Shown piece by piece: positions 1 through 7,085 of a DNA stretch of 7,561 bases. Position 1 is the first letter of the stretch. Each line of letters begins with the position of its first letter. The stretch spans positions 1 through 7,561 of the forward strand of contig JADFWK010000194.1 in assembly GCA_015223015.1 (NCBI GenBank). Reading direction: 5' to 3'. A model generated the notes under the pieces. It was given only the letters and a program-made list of their open reading frames with translations, did not search any database and was not told the origin of the DNA. Position numbers and translations under genes: made by a program. The stretch is from Pseudomonadota bacterium (GTDB lineage Bacteria; Desulfobacterota; DSM-4660; Desulfatiglandales; B25-G16).

Positions 1-2475
1 AGGCACAAGATCTTTAAGGATTACAAGGCTACCAGGCCTCCTATGCCAGAGGATATGGCAGTTCAGATTCCCTATATCAAGGAGGTGGTTCATGGATTGA
101 ATTTGGTGGTCTTGGAAAAGCAGGGATATGAGGCAGATGATATTATTGGAACCATTGCAAGATTAGGGCAAGATCAGGGTTTTAACGTAGTCATTGTGAG
201 TGGTGACAAGGATTTCAGACAGATCTTATCAGAAAACACCGCAATGTGGGATTCAATGAATGACAAACTGACCGACTCTTCTACCATAAGACGAGATTAC
301 GGGATTGAACCTGAACAGATAATTCAAGTCATGGCACTCTCAGGAGACACATCGGATAACATCCCTGGGATCCCTGGTGTTGGGGAAAAGACCGCCATTA
401 ATCTGATCCGACAGTTTGGCTCCATAGACAATGTCTTTGAGCATACCGACCAAGTAACAAGGCCTTCTCTGAGAAGCAAGCTCGAGCAATTCAAGGAACA
501 GGCCTATTTGAGCAAAAAACTGGTAACCATTGATAGAACGGTGCCACTTGATATAACCCCTGATGATCTGAGGCTGAAGTTACCCCAAAAAGAGAGGCTT
601 GCTGAGATATTCCGGGAACTCGAATTCAAGTCACTTGTCGACAGGTTTTCTGAGCATGCCGAACTCAGTAAAAAAGACTATAGGCTGATTCTAAAAATAG
701 AAGAACTAGAATCCTTGGCAGAATCGATACGAAAAAAAGGGTTGTTCTGCCTTGACACTGAGACAACCAGCAAAAAGGCCCTGAATGCAGAACTCGTAGG
801 GATATCGTTCTGTCTCGAGCCAGGCACCGCATACTATGCACCCCTGGGGCATACCTCACGTGGTAAAGGATCCCAGATAGATATTGATGAGGCCTTAATC
901 CTCTTAAAGGGTATCTTGTGCGACGACAAGGTCAAAAAGATAGGGCAAAATATCAAATACGATGCAGAGGTATTGGCCAGATATGGTATCAATCTCGAGG
1001 GATTGTCATTTGATACCATGATTGCCTCATATCTTATCGATCCAACCCTGCGCCAACACAATCTGGATTACTTAGCCCAGCACTATTTAGGTTACAAGAT
1101 GATCAGCTACGACGAGGTCACTGATCATAATAGAGATATAACTTTTGCCTCGGTAGATGTTGACAGGGCCAAGGAATATTCCTGTGAGGATGCTGAGATT
1201 ACTCTTTTGTTGAAAACCGTCTTAGAAGACAAACTTAAGGAAACCGACAACTATACACTCTTTCAGGACCTGGAGATGAAGCTCATTCCGGTTATTATGG
1301 AAATGGAAATGGCCGGGATAAAGATAGATGTTGATTTCTTTAGGAAAATGTCAAGAAAATTTGCCCATGAACTTTCAGGTATTGAAAGCAGAATATTTGA
1401 TCTGACCGGAGAAAAATTCAATATCAACTCCCCTCAGCAACTTGGCTATATCCTTTTTGAAAAACTGAAATTGCCTGTTAAGAAAAAGACAAAGAAAAAG
1501 TCCGGATATTCCACAGATGTCGAGGTGCTTACAGAACTTGCTGGCATTCATGAGATCCCTTCGCTTCTTTTGCGTTTCAGGACCATTAGTAAACTGAAAT
1601 CAACCTATCTAGATGCCCTCGTAAGCCTCGTAAATCCAGTCACCGGAAGGGTCCACACCTCATACAACCAGACGGTGACTGCAACGGGAAGGTTAAGCAG
1701 CAGCAATCCGAATCTGCAGAACATACCTATCAGAACTGATGAGGGAAGGGAGATAAGAAAGGGGTTTGTAGCAGAGAGTAATCATCTTCTCCTTTCTGCT
1801 GATTATTCACAGATTGAGTTACGCGTATTTGCCCATTATTCGGAGGACCCTGTTCTCTTGGAGGCCTTTGAGAGCGGAGAGGACATCCATACCAGGACAG
1901 CCGCAGAGGTATTTGATCTGGATCCAAAAATGGTTACACCTGAAATGCGCCGGATGGCCAAAACTATCAATTTCGGGATAATCTACGGCATGGGGCCTAT
2001 CAAACTGGCAAAGGAGCTCGGGATAACCAAAAAGGTAGCTCAAGCCTATCTTGATAATTATTATGAGAGATATAAGGGCGTTAAGGACTTTAAAGAAAAA
2101 ATAGTTTCTCAGGCAATGCAAAATGGATACGTGGCCACTCTCCTGAAAAGAAGGAGGTATCTCCCGAACATAAACAGTGAGAATGGAAATTTACGAGGAG
2201 AGGCGGAAAGGGCTGCTATTAATATGCCTATACAGGGAACGGCCGCTGACCTTATCAAAATGGCTATGATAAATATCGCAAACAGATTAAAGAAGGAGCA
2301 TCTAAAGTCAAGAATGCTCCTCCAGGTCCATGACGAGTTGGTTTTTGAGGTCCCCGAAGGAGAACTCCCTGTTACCAGCAAAATAATAAAAGATGAGATG
2401 GAGGGTGTTTATCGCTTGAACATTCCACTAAAGGTAGATATAAACTGGGGCACCAACTGGGGAGAGGCTCATTAG
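1..2475 (+). CDS. polA: DNA polymerase I, 5'-truncated by the window edge
   Basis: Family A repair polymerase that removes RNA primers and fills gaps. The frame is open from base 1 to TAG at 2473-2475, giving 824 visible residues. Alignment from memory places the first codon near E. coli residue 70, so about 69 residues are missing and the full protein would be near 893 (E. coli 928). The ATG at 43 is internal (RPPMPED motif), not the start. Visible-residue numbering: 5' nuclease with EADD at 44-47, GDKD at 68-71 and a helix-hairpin-helix around 118-140 (IPGVGEKTA); proofreading domain with DTET at 252-255, N317/D321 in GQNIKYD, and Y393/D397 in YSCEDAEIT, so all exonuclease residues are kept; polymerase with motif A D601 (SADYSQIELR), O-helix K654/F658/Y662 (RRMAKTINFGIIYG) and motif C HDE at 777-779. 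The thumb loop carries a lysine cluster (KKKTKKK, 494-500). It appears to be a fully functional three-activity enzyme. No convincing terminator follows it. Confidence 0.97.
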   Translation, partial: RHKIFKDYKATRPPMPEDMAVQIPYIKEVVHGLNLVVLEKQGYEADDIIGTIARLGQDQGFNVVIVSGDKDFRQILSENTAMWDSMNDKLTDSSTIRRDYGIEPEQIIQVMALSGDTSDNIPGIPGVGEKTAINLIRQFGSIDNVFEHTDQVTRPSLRSKLEQFKEQAYLSKKLVTIDRTVPLDITPDDLRLKLPQKERLAEIFRELEFKSLVDRFSEHAELSKKDYRLILKIEELESLAESIRKKGLFCLDTETTSKKALNAELVGISFCLEPGTAYYAPLGHTSRGKGSQIDIDEALILLKGILCDDKVKKIGQNIKYDAEVLARYGINLEGLSFDTMIASYLIDPTLRQHNLDYLAQHYLGYKMISYDEVTDHNRDITFASVDVDRAKEYSCEDAEITLLLKTVLEDKLKETDNYTLFQDLEMKLIPVIMEMEMAGIKIDVDFFRKMSRKFAHELSGIESRIFDLTGEKFNINSPQQLGYILFEKLKLPVKKKTKKKSGYSTDVEVLTELAGIHEIPSLLLRFRTISKLKSTYLDALVSLVNPVTGRVHTSYNQTVTATGRLSSSNPNLQNIPIRTDEGREIRKGFVAESNHLLLSADYSQIELRVFAHYSEDPVLLEAFESGEDIHTRTAAEVFDLDPKMVTPEMRRMAKTINFGIIYGMGPIKLAKELGITKKVAQAYLDNYYERYKGVKDFKEKIVSQAMQNGYVATLLKRRRYLPNINSENGNLRGEAERAAINMPIQGTAADLIKMAMINIANRLKKEHLKSRMLLQVHDELVFEVPEGELPVTSKIIKDEMEGVYRLNIPLKVDINWGTNWGEAH

Positions 2476-2477
2476 AT

Positions 2478-2507
2478 TTTACAAAAGAGGATATTTATCG
2501 ATATAAA
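2478..2507 (+). promoter_or_regulatory. Candidate sigma70-type promoter for the activase operon
   Basis: A -35-like TTTACA (2478-2483) and a -10-like TATAAA (2502-2507) are separated by 18 bases; each matches the consensus at five of six positions. It begins two bases after the polA stop and would start transcription near 2514, leaving a leader of about 130 nt before the gene at 2646. The -10 overlaps the palindrome TATCGATA (2496-2503), which could let a regulator block it. This is a by-eye match in an AT-rich stretch, so chance occurrence is possible. Read-through from polA is an alternative, since no strong terminator separates them. Confidence 0.35.
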
Positions 2508-2523
2508 AATAAGATTTGTTTGA

Positions 2524-2540
2524 AGCATCGATAGGATGCT
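2524..2540 (+). repeat. Small inverted repeat in the polA-activase gap
   Basis: AGCATC (2524-2529) and GATGCT (2535-2540) can pair as a 6-bp stem with a 5-base GATAG loop. No T-run follows, so it does not look like an intrinsic terminator. It lies in the predicted leader of the downstream gene, where it could be a weak RNA hairpin or a protein-binding palindrome. Confidence 0.35.
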
Positions 2541-2543
2541 GTA

Positions 2544-2559
2544 TTACGCGTTGTCGTAA
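2544..2559 (+). repeat. Second small inverted repeat in the leader
   Basis: TTACG (2544-2548) and CGTAA (2555-2559) can form a 5-bp stem around a 6-base loop, immediately after the preceding hairpin. The stem is short, so chance is a serious alternative. It is listed because the two hairpins sit in tandem in a 170-bp gap that has no coding potential I can support. Confidence 0.25.
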
Positions 2560-2632
2560 AAGCCAATGGGCGCTACTGGATATGTGGCACAGCGAATCTG
2601 TTTCAGTTTTGATTTAGGAACAAAGACGCGGA

Positions 2633-2637
2633 AGAGG
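2633..2637 (+). promoter_or_regulatory. Shine-Dalgarno sequence of the activase gene
   Basis: AGAGG, in the purine-rich run GGAAGAGGG at 2630-2638, lies 8 bases before the ATG at 2646. A TGA in the same frame at 2610-2612, with no other ATG, GTG or TTG between, leaves 2646 as the only reasonable start. Confidence 0.7.
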
Positions 2638-2645
2638 GATCGAGC

Positions 2646-5600
2646 ATGGAAACCTATTATATCGGCATTGACGCTGGTTCTGTAAGTGTGAACGCTGTTG
2701 TAATCAACGACAAGGAAGAACTGGTTTACGAACATCCTTACAAGAGACATTTTGGCGGGGTGGAGACTGCTGTCTTTGAGATCGTAGATGAGTTGTACAG
2801 CCGTTTTTCTTTTGAGAAAATAAAAGCCCTGGTCTTTACCGGAAATCACGGAAGTATCATAAGTGAAAGGATAAGTGCATTCTATGAATTCGAATCCATT
2901 GCCCAAATCCTTGGTTCCGTGTTCCTGCAACCGGATGTACGGTCTATTATCAGCATGGGCGGGCAGGATACCGCCTTATATATCCTCAGTTATCATGGTG
3001 ATAAGTGGGAGCTTGAGGATTTTAACACGAACGGTCCCTGTGCCTCTGGTACAGGATCTTTTATTGACCAGCAGGCGGAAAGGTTAGCGTCATCTATGTA
3101 CGGCAAAGAGGCCGACATATCAGAAGCTCATATCTCAAAGATCCTCGAAGATTTCATTGTATTAGGTCGAAAAAGTCAGCATCCTGCACGAGTAGCCTGT
3201 CGCTGCACGGTTTTTACCAAGTCAGATATGATCCACCTCCAGAATAAGGGTGAAAAGCTGAAGGATATCATTGCTGGTCTTCACGAGGGGAATGCGTCTA
3301 ATTACCTGAGCACTATTGTCTCAAACCGGGAGCTCCCCAGACCAATACTGTTTATTGGGGGCCTCGCAACCAACGAGCTCCAGGTTAAGGCCTTCAGAGA
3401 TCATTTTCCCGAACTGATTGTCCCCAAACATGTCACATCTGTTGGCGCCATAGGGGTTGCCCTCCAGGCAAAAGAGCTCGGTATAACCAACAGGCCCGAA
3501 TTGAGCGCATTAAAATCCATGACAGAGAAAGGAACATTTACATTTGTTGCAGCCCCCAGATTGCAACTGGACAAAACGGATTTTCCGGCAGACAATCAGG
3601 TAAAAACACTGTCCAAGGCCAGTGGGAAGATGCCGGTTTTTTTAGGGATCGATATTGGTTCAACAACCACCAAGTATGCCCTCCTGAATCAAGATCGAGA
3701 AATAATAGACAAGGAATATCGGCAGACCATGGGTAAACCGATTGAGGTAACCCAAAATCTTCTGAGCATAGTACGAGACAGATTGGGAAAAACGATCGAT
3801 ATCAAAGGAGTAGCGACGACAGGTTCAGGGAGGATGGTAGTTGGAGATTTCCTGAATGCAGACCTGATTATTGACGAAATCACTGCCCATGCACGGGGTG
3901 CAGTTGAGATTGACCCTCTCATCGACACTATTTTTGAAATAGGGGGCCAGGACAGCAAGTATATTTCTATTTCCAATACCCATCCCCTTGACTTTGACAT
4001 GAACAAGGTATGTGCAGCTGGAACAGGAAGTTTTCTCCATGAGCTGGCAAATAAAAATGGTATAAACATCGTTGAGGAGTTTCAAGAGATAGCCTTATCC
4101 TCGACAAGCCCAATCAAGTTGACCGAACGATGCACCGTGTTTATGGAATCTGATCTGGTATCCTATGCACAAAAGGGTGCCAAAAAAAATGATCTTATCG
4201 CTGGACTGTGTTATGCCATCGTCTACAATTACCTCCACCGGGTGGTTGGCAACAAGAAGATAGGCAACAGGATAATGTTTTTGGGAGGCCCTTCACTCAA
4301 TAAGGCGATAGTATCAGCCTTTGTGGCAGTGTTGGGAAAAGGCATCTTGATTCCCAAACATCGGGAGGTGCTGGGTGCTTACGGGGCTGCTGTCAGTGCG
4401 CAAGAAATAATGGAGAAGGAAAACATCCAACTATCATCTTCCAGAGGACTTGGGGAGGCAATAAACGACAAATTGGATTACCGAGAGACTATATGCCACG
4501 CAGATCCCCAGTGCCACAACGAATGCAAACTGAAGATATACAACTTTAGTGGCAGAAAGAGCATATGGGGAGGAGAATGTGGCAGATATGAAATAAGGGG
4601 CCAGTATGGAGAAAAAAAAGAGGACTATTTCAAGGTAAGAGATGCTCTCTGGGAAAGACACCTCGAAGGTCTCTATTACGATCTTGGTGACGTGAAAAAG
4701 GGCGCTCAGGAGGATAGCAGAGCTATCTTTCAAATTGATGGAAGGCCAACTGTTGGTATGCAGCGGGCATTGTATAACCATCAGATAGCCCTTTTCTGGG
4801 CTAGCTTCTTTGACGAGATTGGGATGCGTGTTGTGTTAACACCTAAAACCAACGATCGCATCTCAAAATTAGGTATTGAATCAATGACAACCGAGACATG
4901 CTATCCGGTTAAGGTCTCCCATGGGCACGTCATAGATTTACTTGGCAAAACACGATTTTTGTTTCTCCCCAATATGATTGATCTTCCCTCTCAGGATGAA
5001 AACAAAAACAGCTTTTATTGCCCCCTGGTGCAAGGCAATCAATACATGCTCAAGACGGCACTGGGATTCAAGGATAGCGAGGTCTTAAATCCTACAGTCC
5101 ATCTCAACTACAACCCGGACTTGCTCAGTGCAGAACTGCATAAACAGATCGGCAAACCGTTGGGGCTTAGGCTGAGCAAAGTAAGGCGGGCGTTAGATGT
5201 AGCATTTGGGAAACAGCGAGACTTTGAAAATGACATGCATAAGAAGGGTGCAGAGATTATCACTTCCCTAGAAAATCATCAGCCACTGGTTGTTGTCACG
5301 GGTCGACCGTATAACCTTTACGACGAGAAGTTAAATCTCAGAGTTGGGCAGAATCTGTCTAAAATTGGGTTAACCGCCCTCCCCATGGACTTCTTGGATA
5401 TCAGTGATATTGATCTGTCAGACTTCCCCAACATGTATTGGGCTTACGGTGCCGTCGTATTGAAAGTAGCCAAGCTCATCAAGACGATGCCGCATTTCTT
5501 TGGCCTCCACCTCACTAATTTCAGCTGTGGCCCAGATTCCTTTAACGAGCATTTCTACAAATATATTATGAAAGAAAAACCATATTTGATCCTCGAATTG

Positions 5601-5726
5601 GATGAACACACTGCCGTTGCTGGTCTTATGACAAGGCTCGAGGCATTCAAAAACGTAATACAATCGGTTCAAAAGATTGAAGCATCAGATACCCAAACCG
5701 CAGAATTTGCTGCTATAGCATCCTAA
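2646..5726 (+). CDS. Tandem ASKHA ATPase / DUF2229 protein related to 2-hydroxyacyl-CoA dehydratase activases
   Basis: 1026 residues. Two BadF/BadG/HgdC-type ATPase modules occur in tandem. Module 2 (about 331-585) is canonical: GIDIGSTTTK (334-343), TTGSGR (391-396), IGGQDSK (432-438), CAAGTGSF with C456, and CTVF with C496. Module 1 (about 4-276) is divergent: GIDAGSVSVN (7-16), GGQDTA (105-110), CASGTGSF with C132, and CRCTVF with C185 and C187. In HgdC the two equivalent cysteines of each subunit bind one [4Fe-4S] cluster across a homodimer, so this chain may form the pseudo-dimer internally. A linker with C617, C623, C627 and C645 follows, then a DUF2229-like region (about 690-1004) with C752 (TETCYPVK), C792 (YCPLVQG), TGRPYN (885-890) and SCGPDSF (C961), ending in DEHTAVAGLMTRLEAF. 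No signal peptide or membrane segment is seen, so it is cytoplasmic. Expected role: ATP-driven low-potential electron transfer to an iron-sulphur partner, probably the protein encoded 4 bases downstream. The substrate is unknown. Relatives often carry that downstream part fused as one chain of about 1400 residues. Confidence 0.9.
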   Translation: METYYIGIDAGSVSVNAVVINDKEELVYEHPYKRHFGGVETAVFEIVDELYSRFSFEKIKALVFTGNHGSIISERISAFYEFESIAQILGSVFLQPDVRSIISMGGQDTALYILSYHGDKWELEDFNTNGPCASGTGSFIDQQAERLASSMYGKEADISEAHISKILEDFIVLGRKSQHPARVACRCTVFTKSDMIHLQNKGEKLKDIIAGLHEGNASNYLSTIVSNRELPRPILFIGGLATNELQVKAFRDHFPELIVPKHVTSVGAIGVALQAKELGITNRPELSALKSMTEKGTFTFVAAPRLQLDKTDFPADNQVKTLSKASGKMPVFLGIDIGSTTTKYALLNQDREIIDKEYRQTMGKPIEVTQNLLSIVRDRLGKTIDIKGVATTGSGRMVVGDFLNADLIIDEITAHARGAVEIDPLIDTIFEIGGQDSKYISISNTHPLDFDMNKVCAAGTGSFLHELANKNGINIVEEFQEIALSSTSPIKLTERCTVFMESDLVSYAQKGAKKNDLIAGLCYAIVYNYLHRVVGNKKIGNRIMFLGGPSLNKAIVSAFVAVLGKGILIPKHREVLGAYGAAVSAQEIMEKENIQLSSSRGLGEAINDKLDYRETICHADPQCHNECKLKIYNFSGRKSIWGGECGRYEIRGQYGEKKEDYFKVRDALWERHLEGLYYDLGDVKKGAQEDSRAIFQIDGRPTVGMQRALYNHQIALFWASFFDEIGMRVVLTPKTNDRISKLGIESMTTETCYPVKVSHGHVIDLLGKTRFLFLPNMIDLPSQDENKNSFYCPLVQGNQYMLKTALGFKDSEVLNPTVHLNYNPDLLSAELHKQIGKPLGLRLSKVRRALDVAFGKQRDFENDMHKKGAEIITSLENHQPLVVVTGRPYNLYDEKLNLRVGQNLSKIGLTALPMDFLDISDIDLSDFPNMYWAYGAVVLKVAKLIKTMPHFFGLHLTNFSCGPDSFNEHFYKYIMKEKPYLILELDEHTAVAGLMTRLEAFKNVIQSVQKIEASDTQTAEFAAIAS

Positions 5727-5730
5727 GAAC

Positions 5731-7083
5731 ATGAACAAAGTACAGCAATTAGATACCTTTCGGGTTATATCAGAGGGGGTTGGCCGGTTTGACGTTCAGG
5801 GAAAAACATGCCTGATTCCGGAGATGAATAGGATTGGCTGTCACCTTCTGGCAGGGGTGTTCCATGGCTTTGGGATAAACGCCACGGTTATGGACACCTA
5901 CAAGGGTCTCGATCTGGGGAAAGAGTTCACCTCTGGGAAAGAGTGCTTTCCCTGTGTTGTCACCCTGGGAGATATCCTCCAGTTTATGAAAACAGAAAAG
6001 GAGCGGCTCGGAAACAGGTTCAATCCTGAAAACTACATGTATTTTATGCCAGAGTCGAGTGGTCCCTGCCGTTTTGGTATGTATAACAAATATCACAGGA
6101 TAGTGCTTGATTCCCTCCCTGGTTTAGACAAACTGAAAATTACCAGTCTCACTGCAGAGGATGACTATGCACTGGATGGATTGATACCACAAGAAAAGCT
6201 GCAAGGTTTCTATAAAGCCGGATATCTCTCCGTTGTCATTGGTGACATTCTGGATAGATTACTGTGGAGGATCAGGCCCTATGAGAAAAACACGGGGATC
6301 GCCGACACCTTTATTAACCAGGCAATGGAGCAGATGAGGGAATCGTTTGCTCATTATGCCGGTGAAAAGAACTTCTCCGGTATTCTCAACGATCTGGTTC
6401 ACATTGTTGAGCAAGGAAAAGACATTATTGACCCACAGGTTCCCAGAAAACCCCTCATAGCAGTGGTAGGAGAGATCTATCTGAGGTCACACCTGAAATC
6501 CAATCAGGATACCATTCGAACCCTTGAAGGATATGGCGCAGAGGTAATCAATGCCTCAATTGGGGAATGGGTAAACTACATTACCTATGATCAAGTAAGG
6601 CTAGCCAAGACCGCCCTGAGGCTTAATGTTAGAAAATTCCACCTCAAAGCAGTACGGGAATCACTTCTCAAATATCTCAAATATAATCTCAAACTCTTCT
6701 ACCAGTATGTGGTGCAGAGAAAGGTTTACCGGCTGGTGAATACCTATATTGATATTAGGGGAGACCACAAGATCGGGCATCTGGAAAAGGCACTGAAAAC
6801 GGACAATACCTTCTCCTTTGACATTGGCACCGAGGCCTGTCTCAGTATCTCATCAGCCTTAGAGCATGCCCACCAGGGATATGACGGCATTGTCAACATC
6901 TTTCCTTTTACCTGTATGCCCAGCAATCTCACCTCCTCCATAGCCAAACCACTCATGGCCAAGCTCAATGTCCCCTACATCGATGTCTCCTATGATGGTT
7001 CCTATCAGCCCGGCAGGGAGGCAGCGTTACGAACCTTTATGTACCAGGCCTATCAACACTTTAACACCAACGGCAGACCGTAA
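5731..7083 (+). CDS. Cysteine-containing 2-hydroxyacyl-CoA dehydratase-like protein (COG3581-type), partner of the upstream activase
   Basis: 450 residues, soluble, no signal peptide. It resembles the C-terminal part of large activase-related proteins and, more distantly, the HgdB fold. Recognisable blocks: GKTCLIPEMNRIG (24-36), SGKECFPCVVTLGDIL with C72 and C75 (68-83), ESSGPCRFGMYN with C113 (108-119), VVGEIYLRSHLKSNQ (245-259), and NIFPFTCMPSNL with C395 (389-400) followed by VPYIDVSYDG (414-423). C72, C75, C113 and C395 are the best candidates for iron-sulphur ligands; C27, C37 and C370 also occur. Start: in-frame TAG at 5716-5718 leaves ATG 5731 as the only good choice. It is 4 bases after the preceding stop with a poor Shine-Dalgarno (UAAGAA), so translation is probably coupled. 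By inference it accepts electrons from the upstream ATPase. It cannot be named as a dehydratase because no paired subunit and no substrate-defining context are visible. Confidence 0.82.
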   Translation: MNKVQQLDTFRVISEGVGRFDVQGKTCLIPEMNRIGCHLLAGVFHGFGINATVMDTYKGLDLGKEFTSGKECFPCVVTLGDILQFMKTEKERLGNRFNPENYMYFMPESSGPCRFGMYNKYHRIVLDSLPGLDKLKITSLTAEDDYALDGLIPQEKLQGFYKAGYLSVVIGDILDRLLWRIRPYEKNTGIADTFINQAMEQMRESFAHYAGEKNFSGILNDLVHIVEQGKDIIDPQVPRKPLIAVVGEIYLRSHLKSNQDTIRTLEGYGAEVINASIGEWVNYITYDQVRLAKTALRLNVRKFHLKAVRESLLKYLKYNLKLFYQYVVQRKVYRLVNTYIDIRGDHKIGHLEKALKTDNTFSFDIGTEACLSISSALEHAHQGYDGIVNIFPFTCMPSNLTSSIAKPLMAKLNVPYIDVSYDGSYQPGREAALRTFMYQAYQHFNTNGRP

Positions 7084-7085
7084 TG
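7081..7085 (+). promoter_or_regulatory. Stop/start overlap TAATG
   Basis: The TAA stop of the 450-residue gene (7081-7083) shares its last A with the ATG of the RNase gene (7083-7085). No strong Shine-Dalgarno is seen just upstream (GGCAGACCG), so re-initiation by terminating ribosomes is the likely way the RNase start is used. This places the RNase gene in the same transcript as the activase pair. Confidence 0.7.

Noticed and set aside
43..45. ATG at 43 as the polA start
   Set aside because: It lies in the conserved RPPMPED segment of the 5' nuclease, and the frame is open and homologous upstream to base 1.
1481..1500. A-rich tract in polA (two AAGAAAAAG copies) as a repeat element or frameshift site
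   Set aside because: It encodes the lysine-rich thumb loop common in family A polymerases, and the frame continues normally on both sides.
2524..2560. Intrinsic terminator for polA
   Set aside because: Stems are only 5-6 bp and no U-tract follows either one, so termination there is not supported.
2544..2930. Reverse-strand open frame of 128 codons covering the polA-activase gap and the start of the activase gene
   Set aside because: It is antisense to a confidently assigned N-terminus and shows no family motif I recognise; its extension over the gap looks incidental.
3689..4085. Overlapping reverse-strand frames of about 86-126 codons within the second ATPase module
   Set aside because: The + strand encodes canonical GIDIGSTTTK, IGGQDSK and CAAGTG motifs here; the reverse frames have no recognisable protein pattern.
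4181..4190. A8 run in the second ATPase module as a programmed frameshift site
   Set aside because: It encodes GAKKND in a conserved region with no SD-like element at suitable distance noticed; an ordinary lysine-codon run is enough to explain it.
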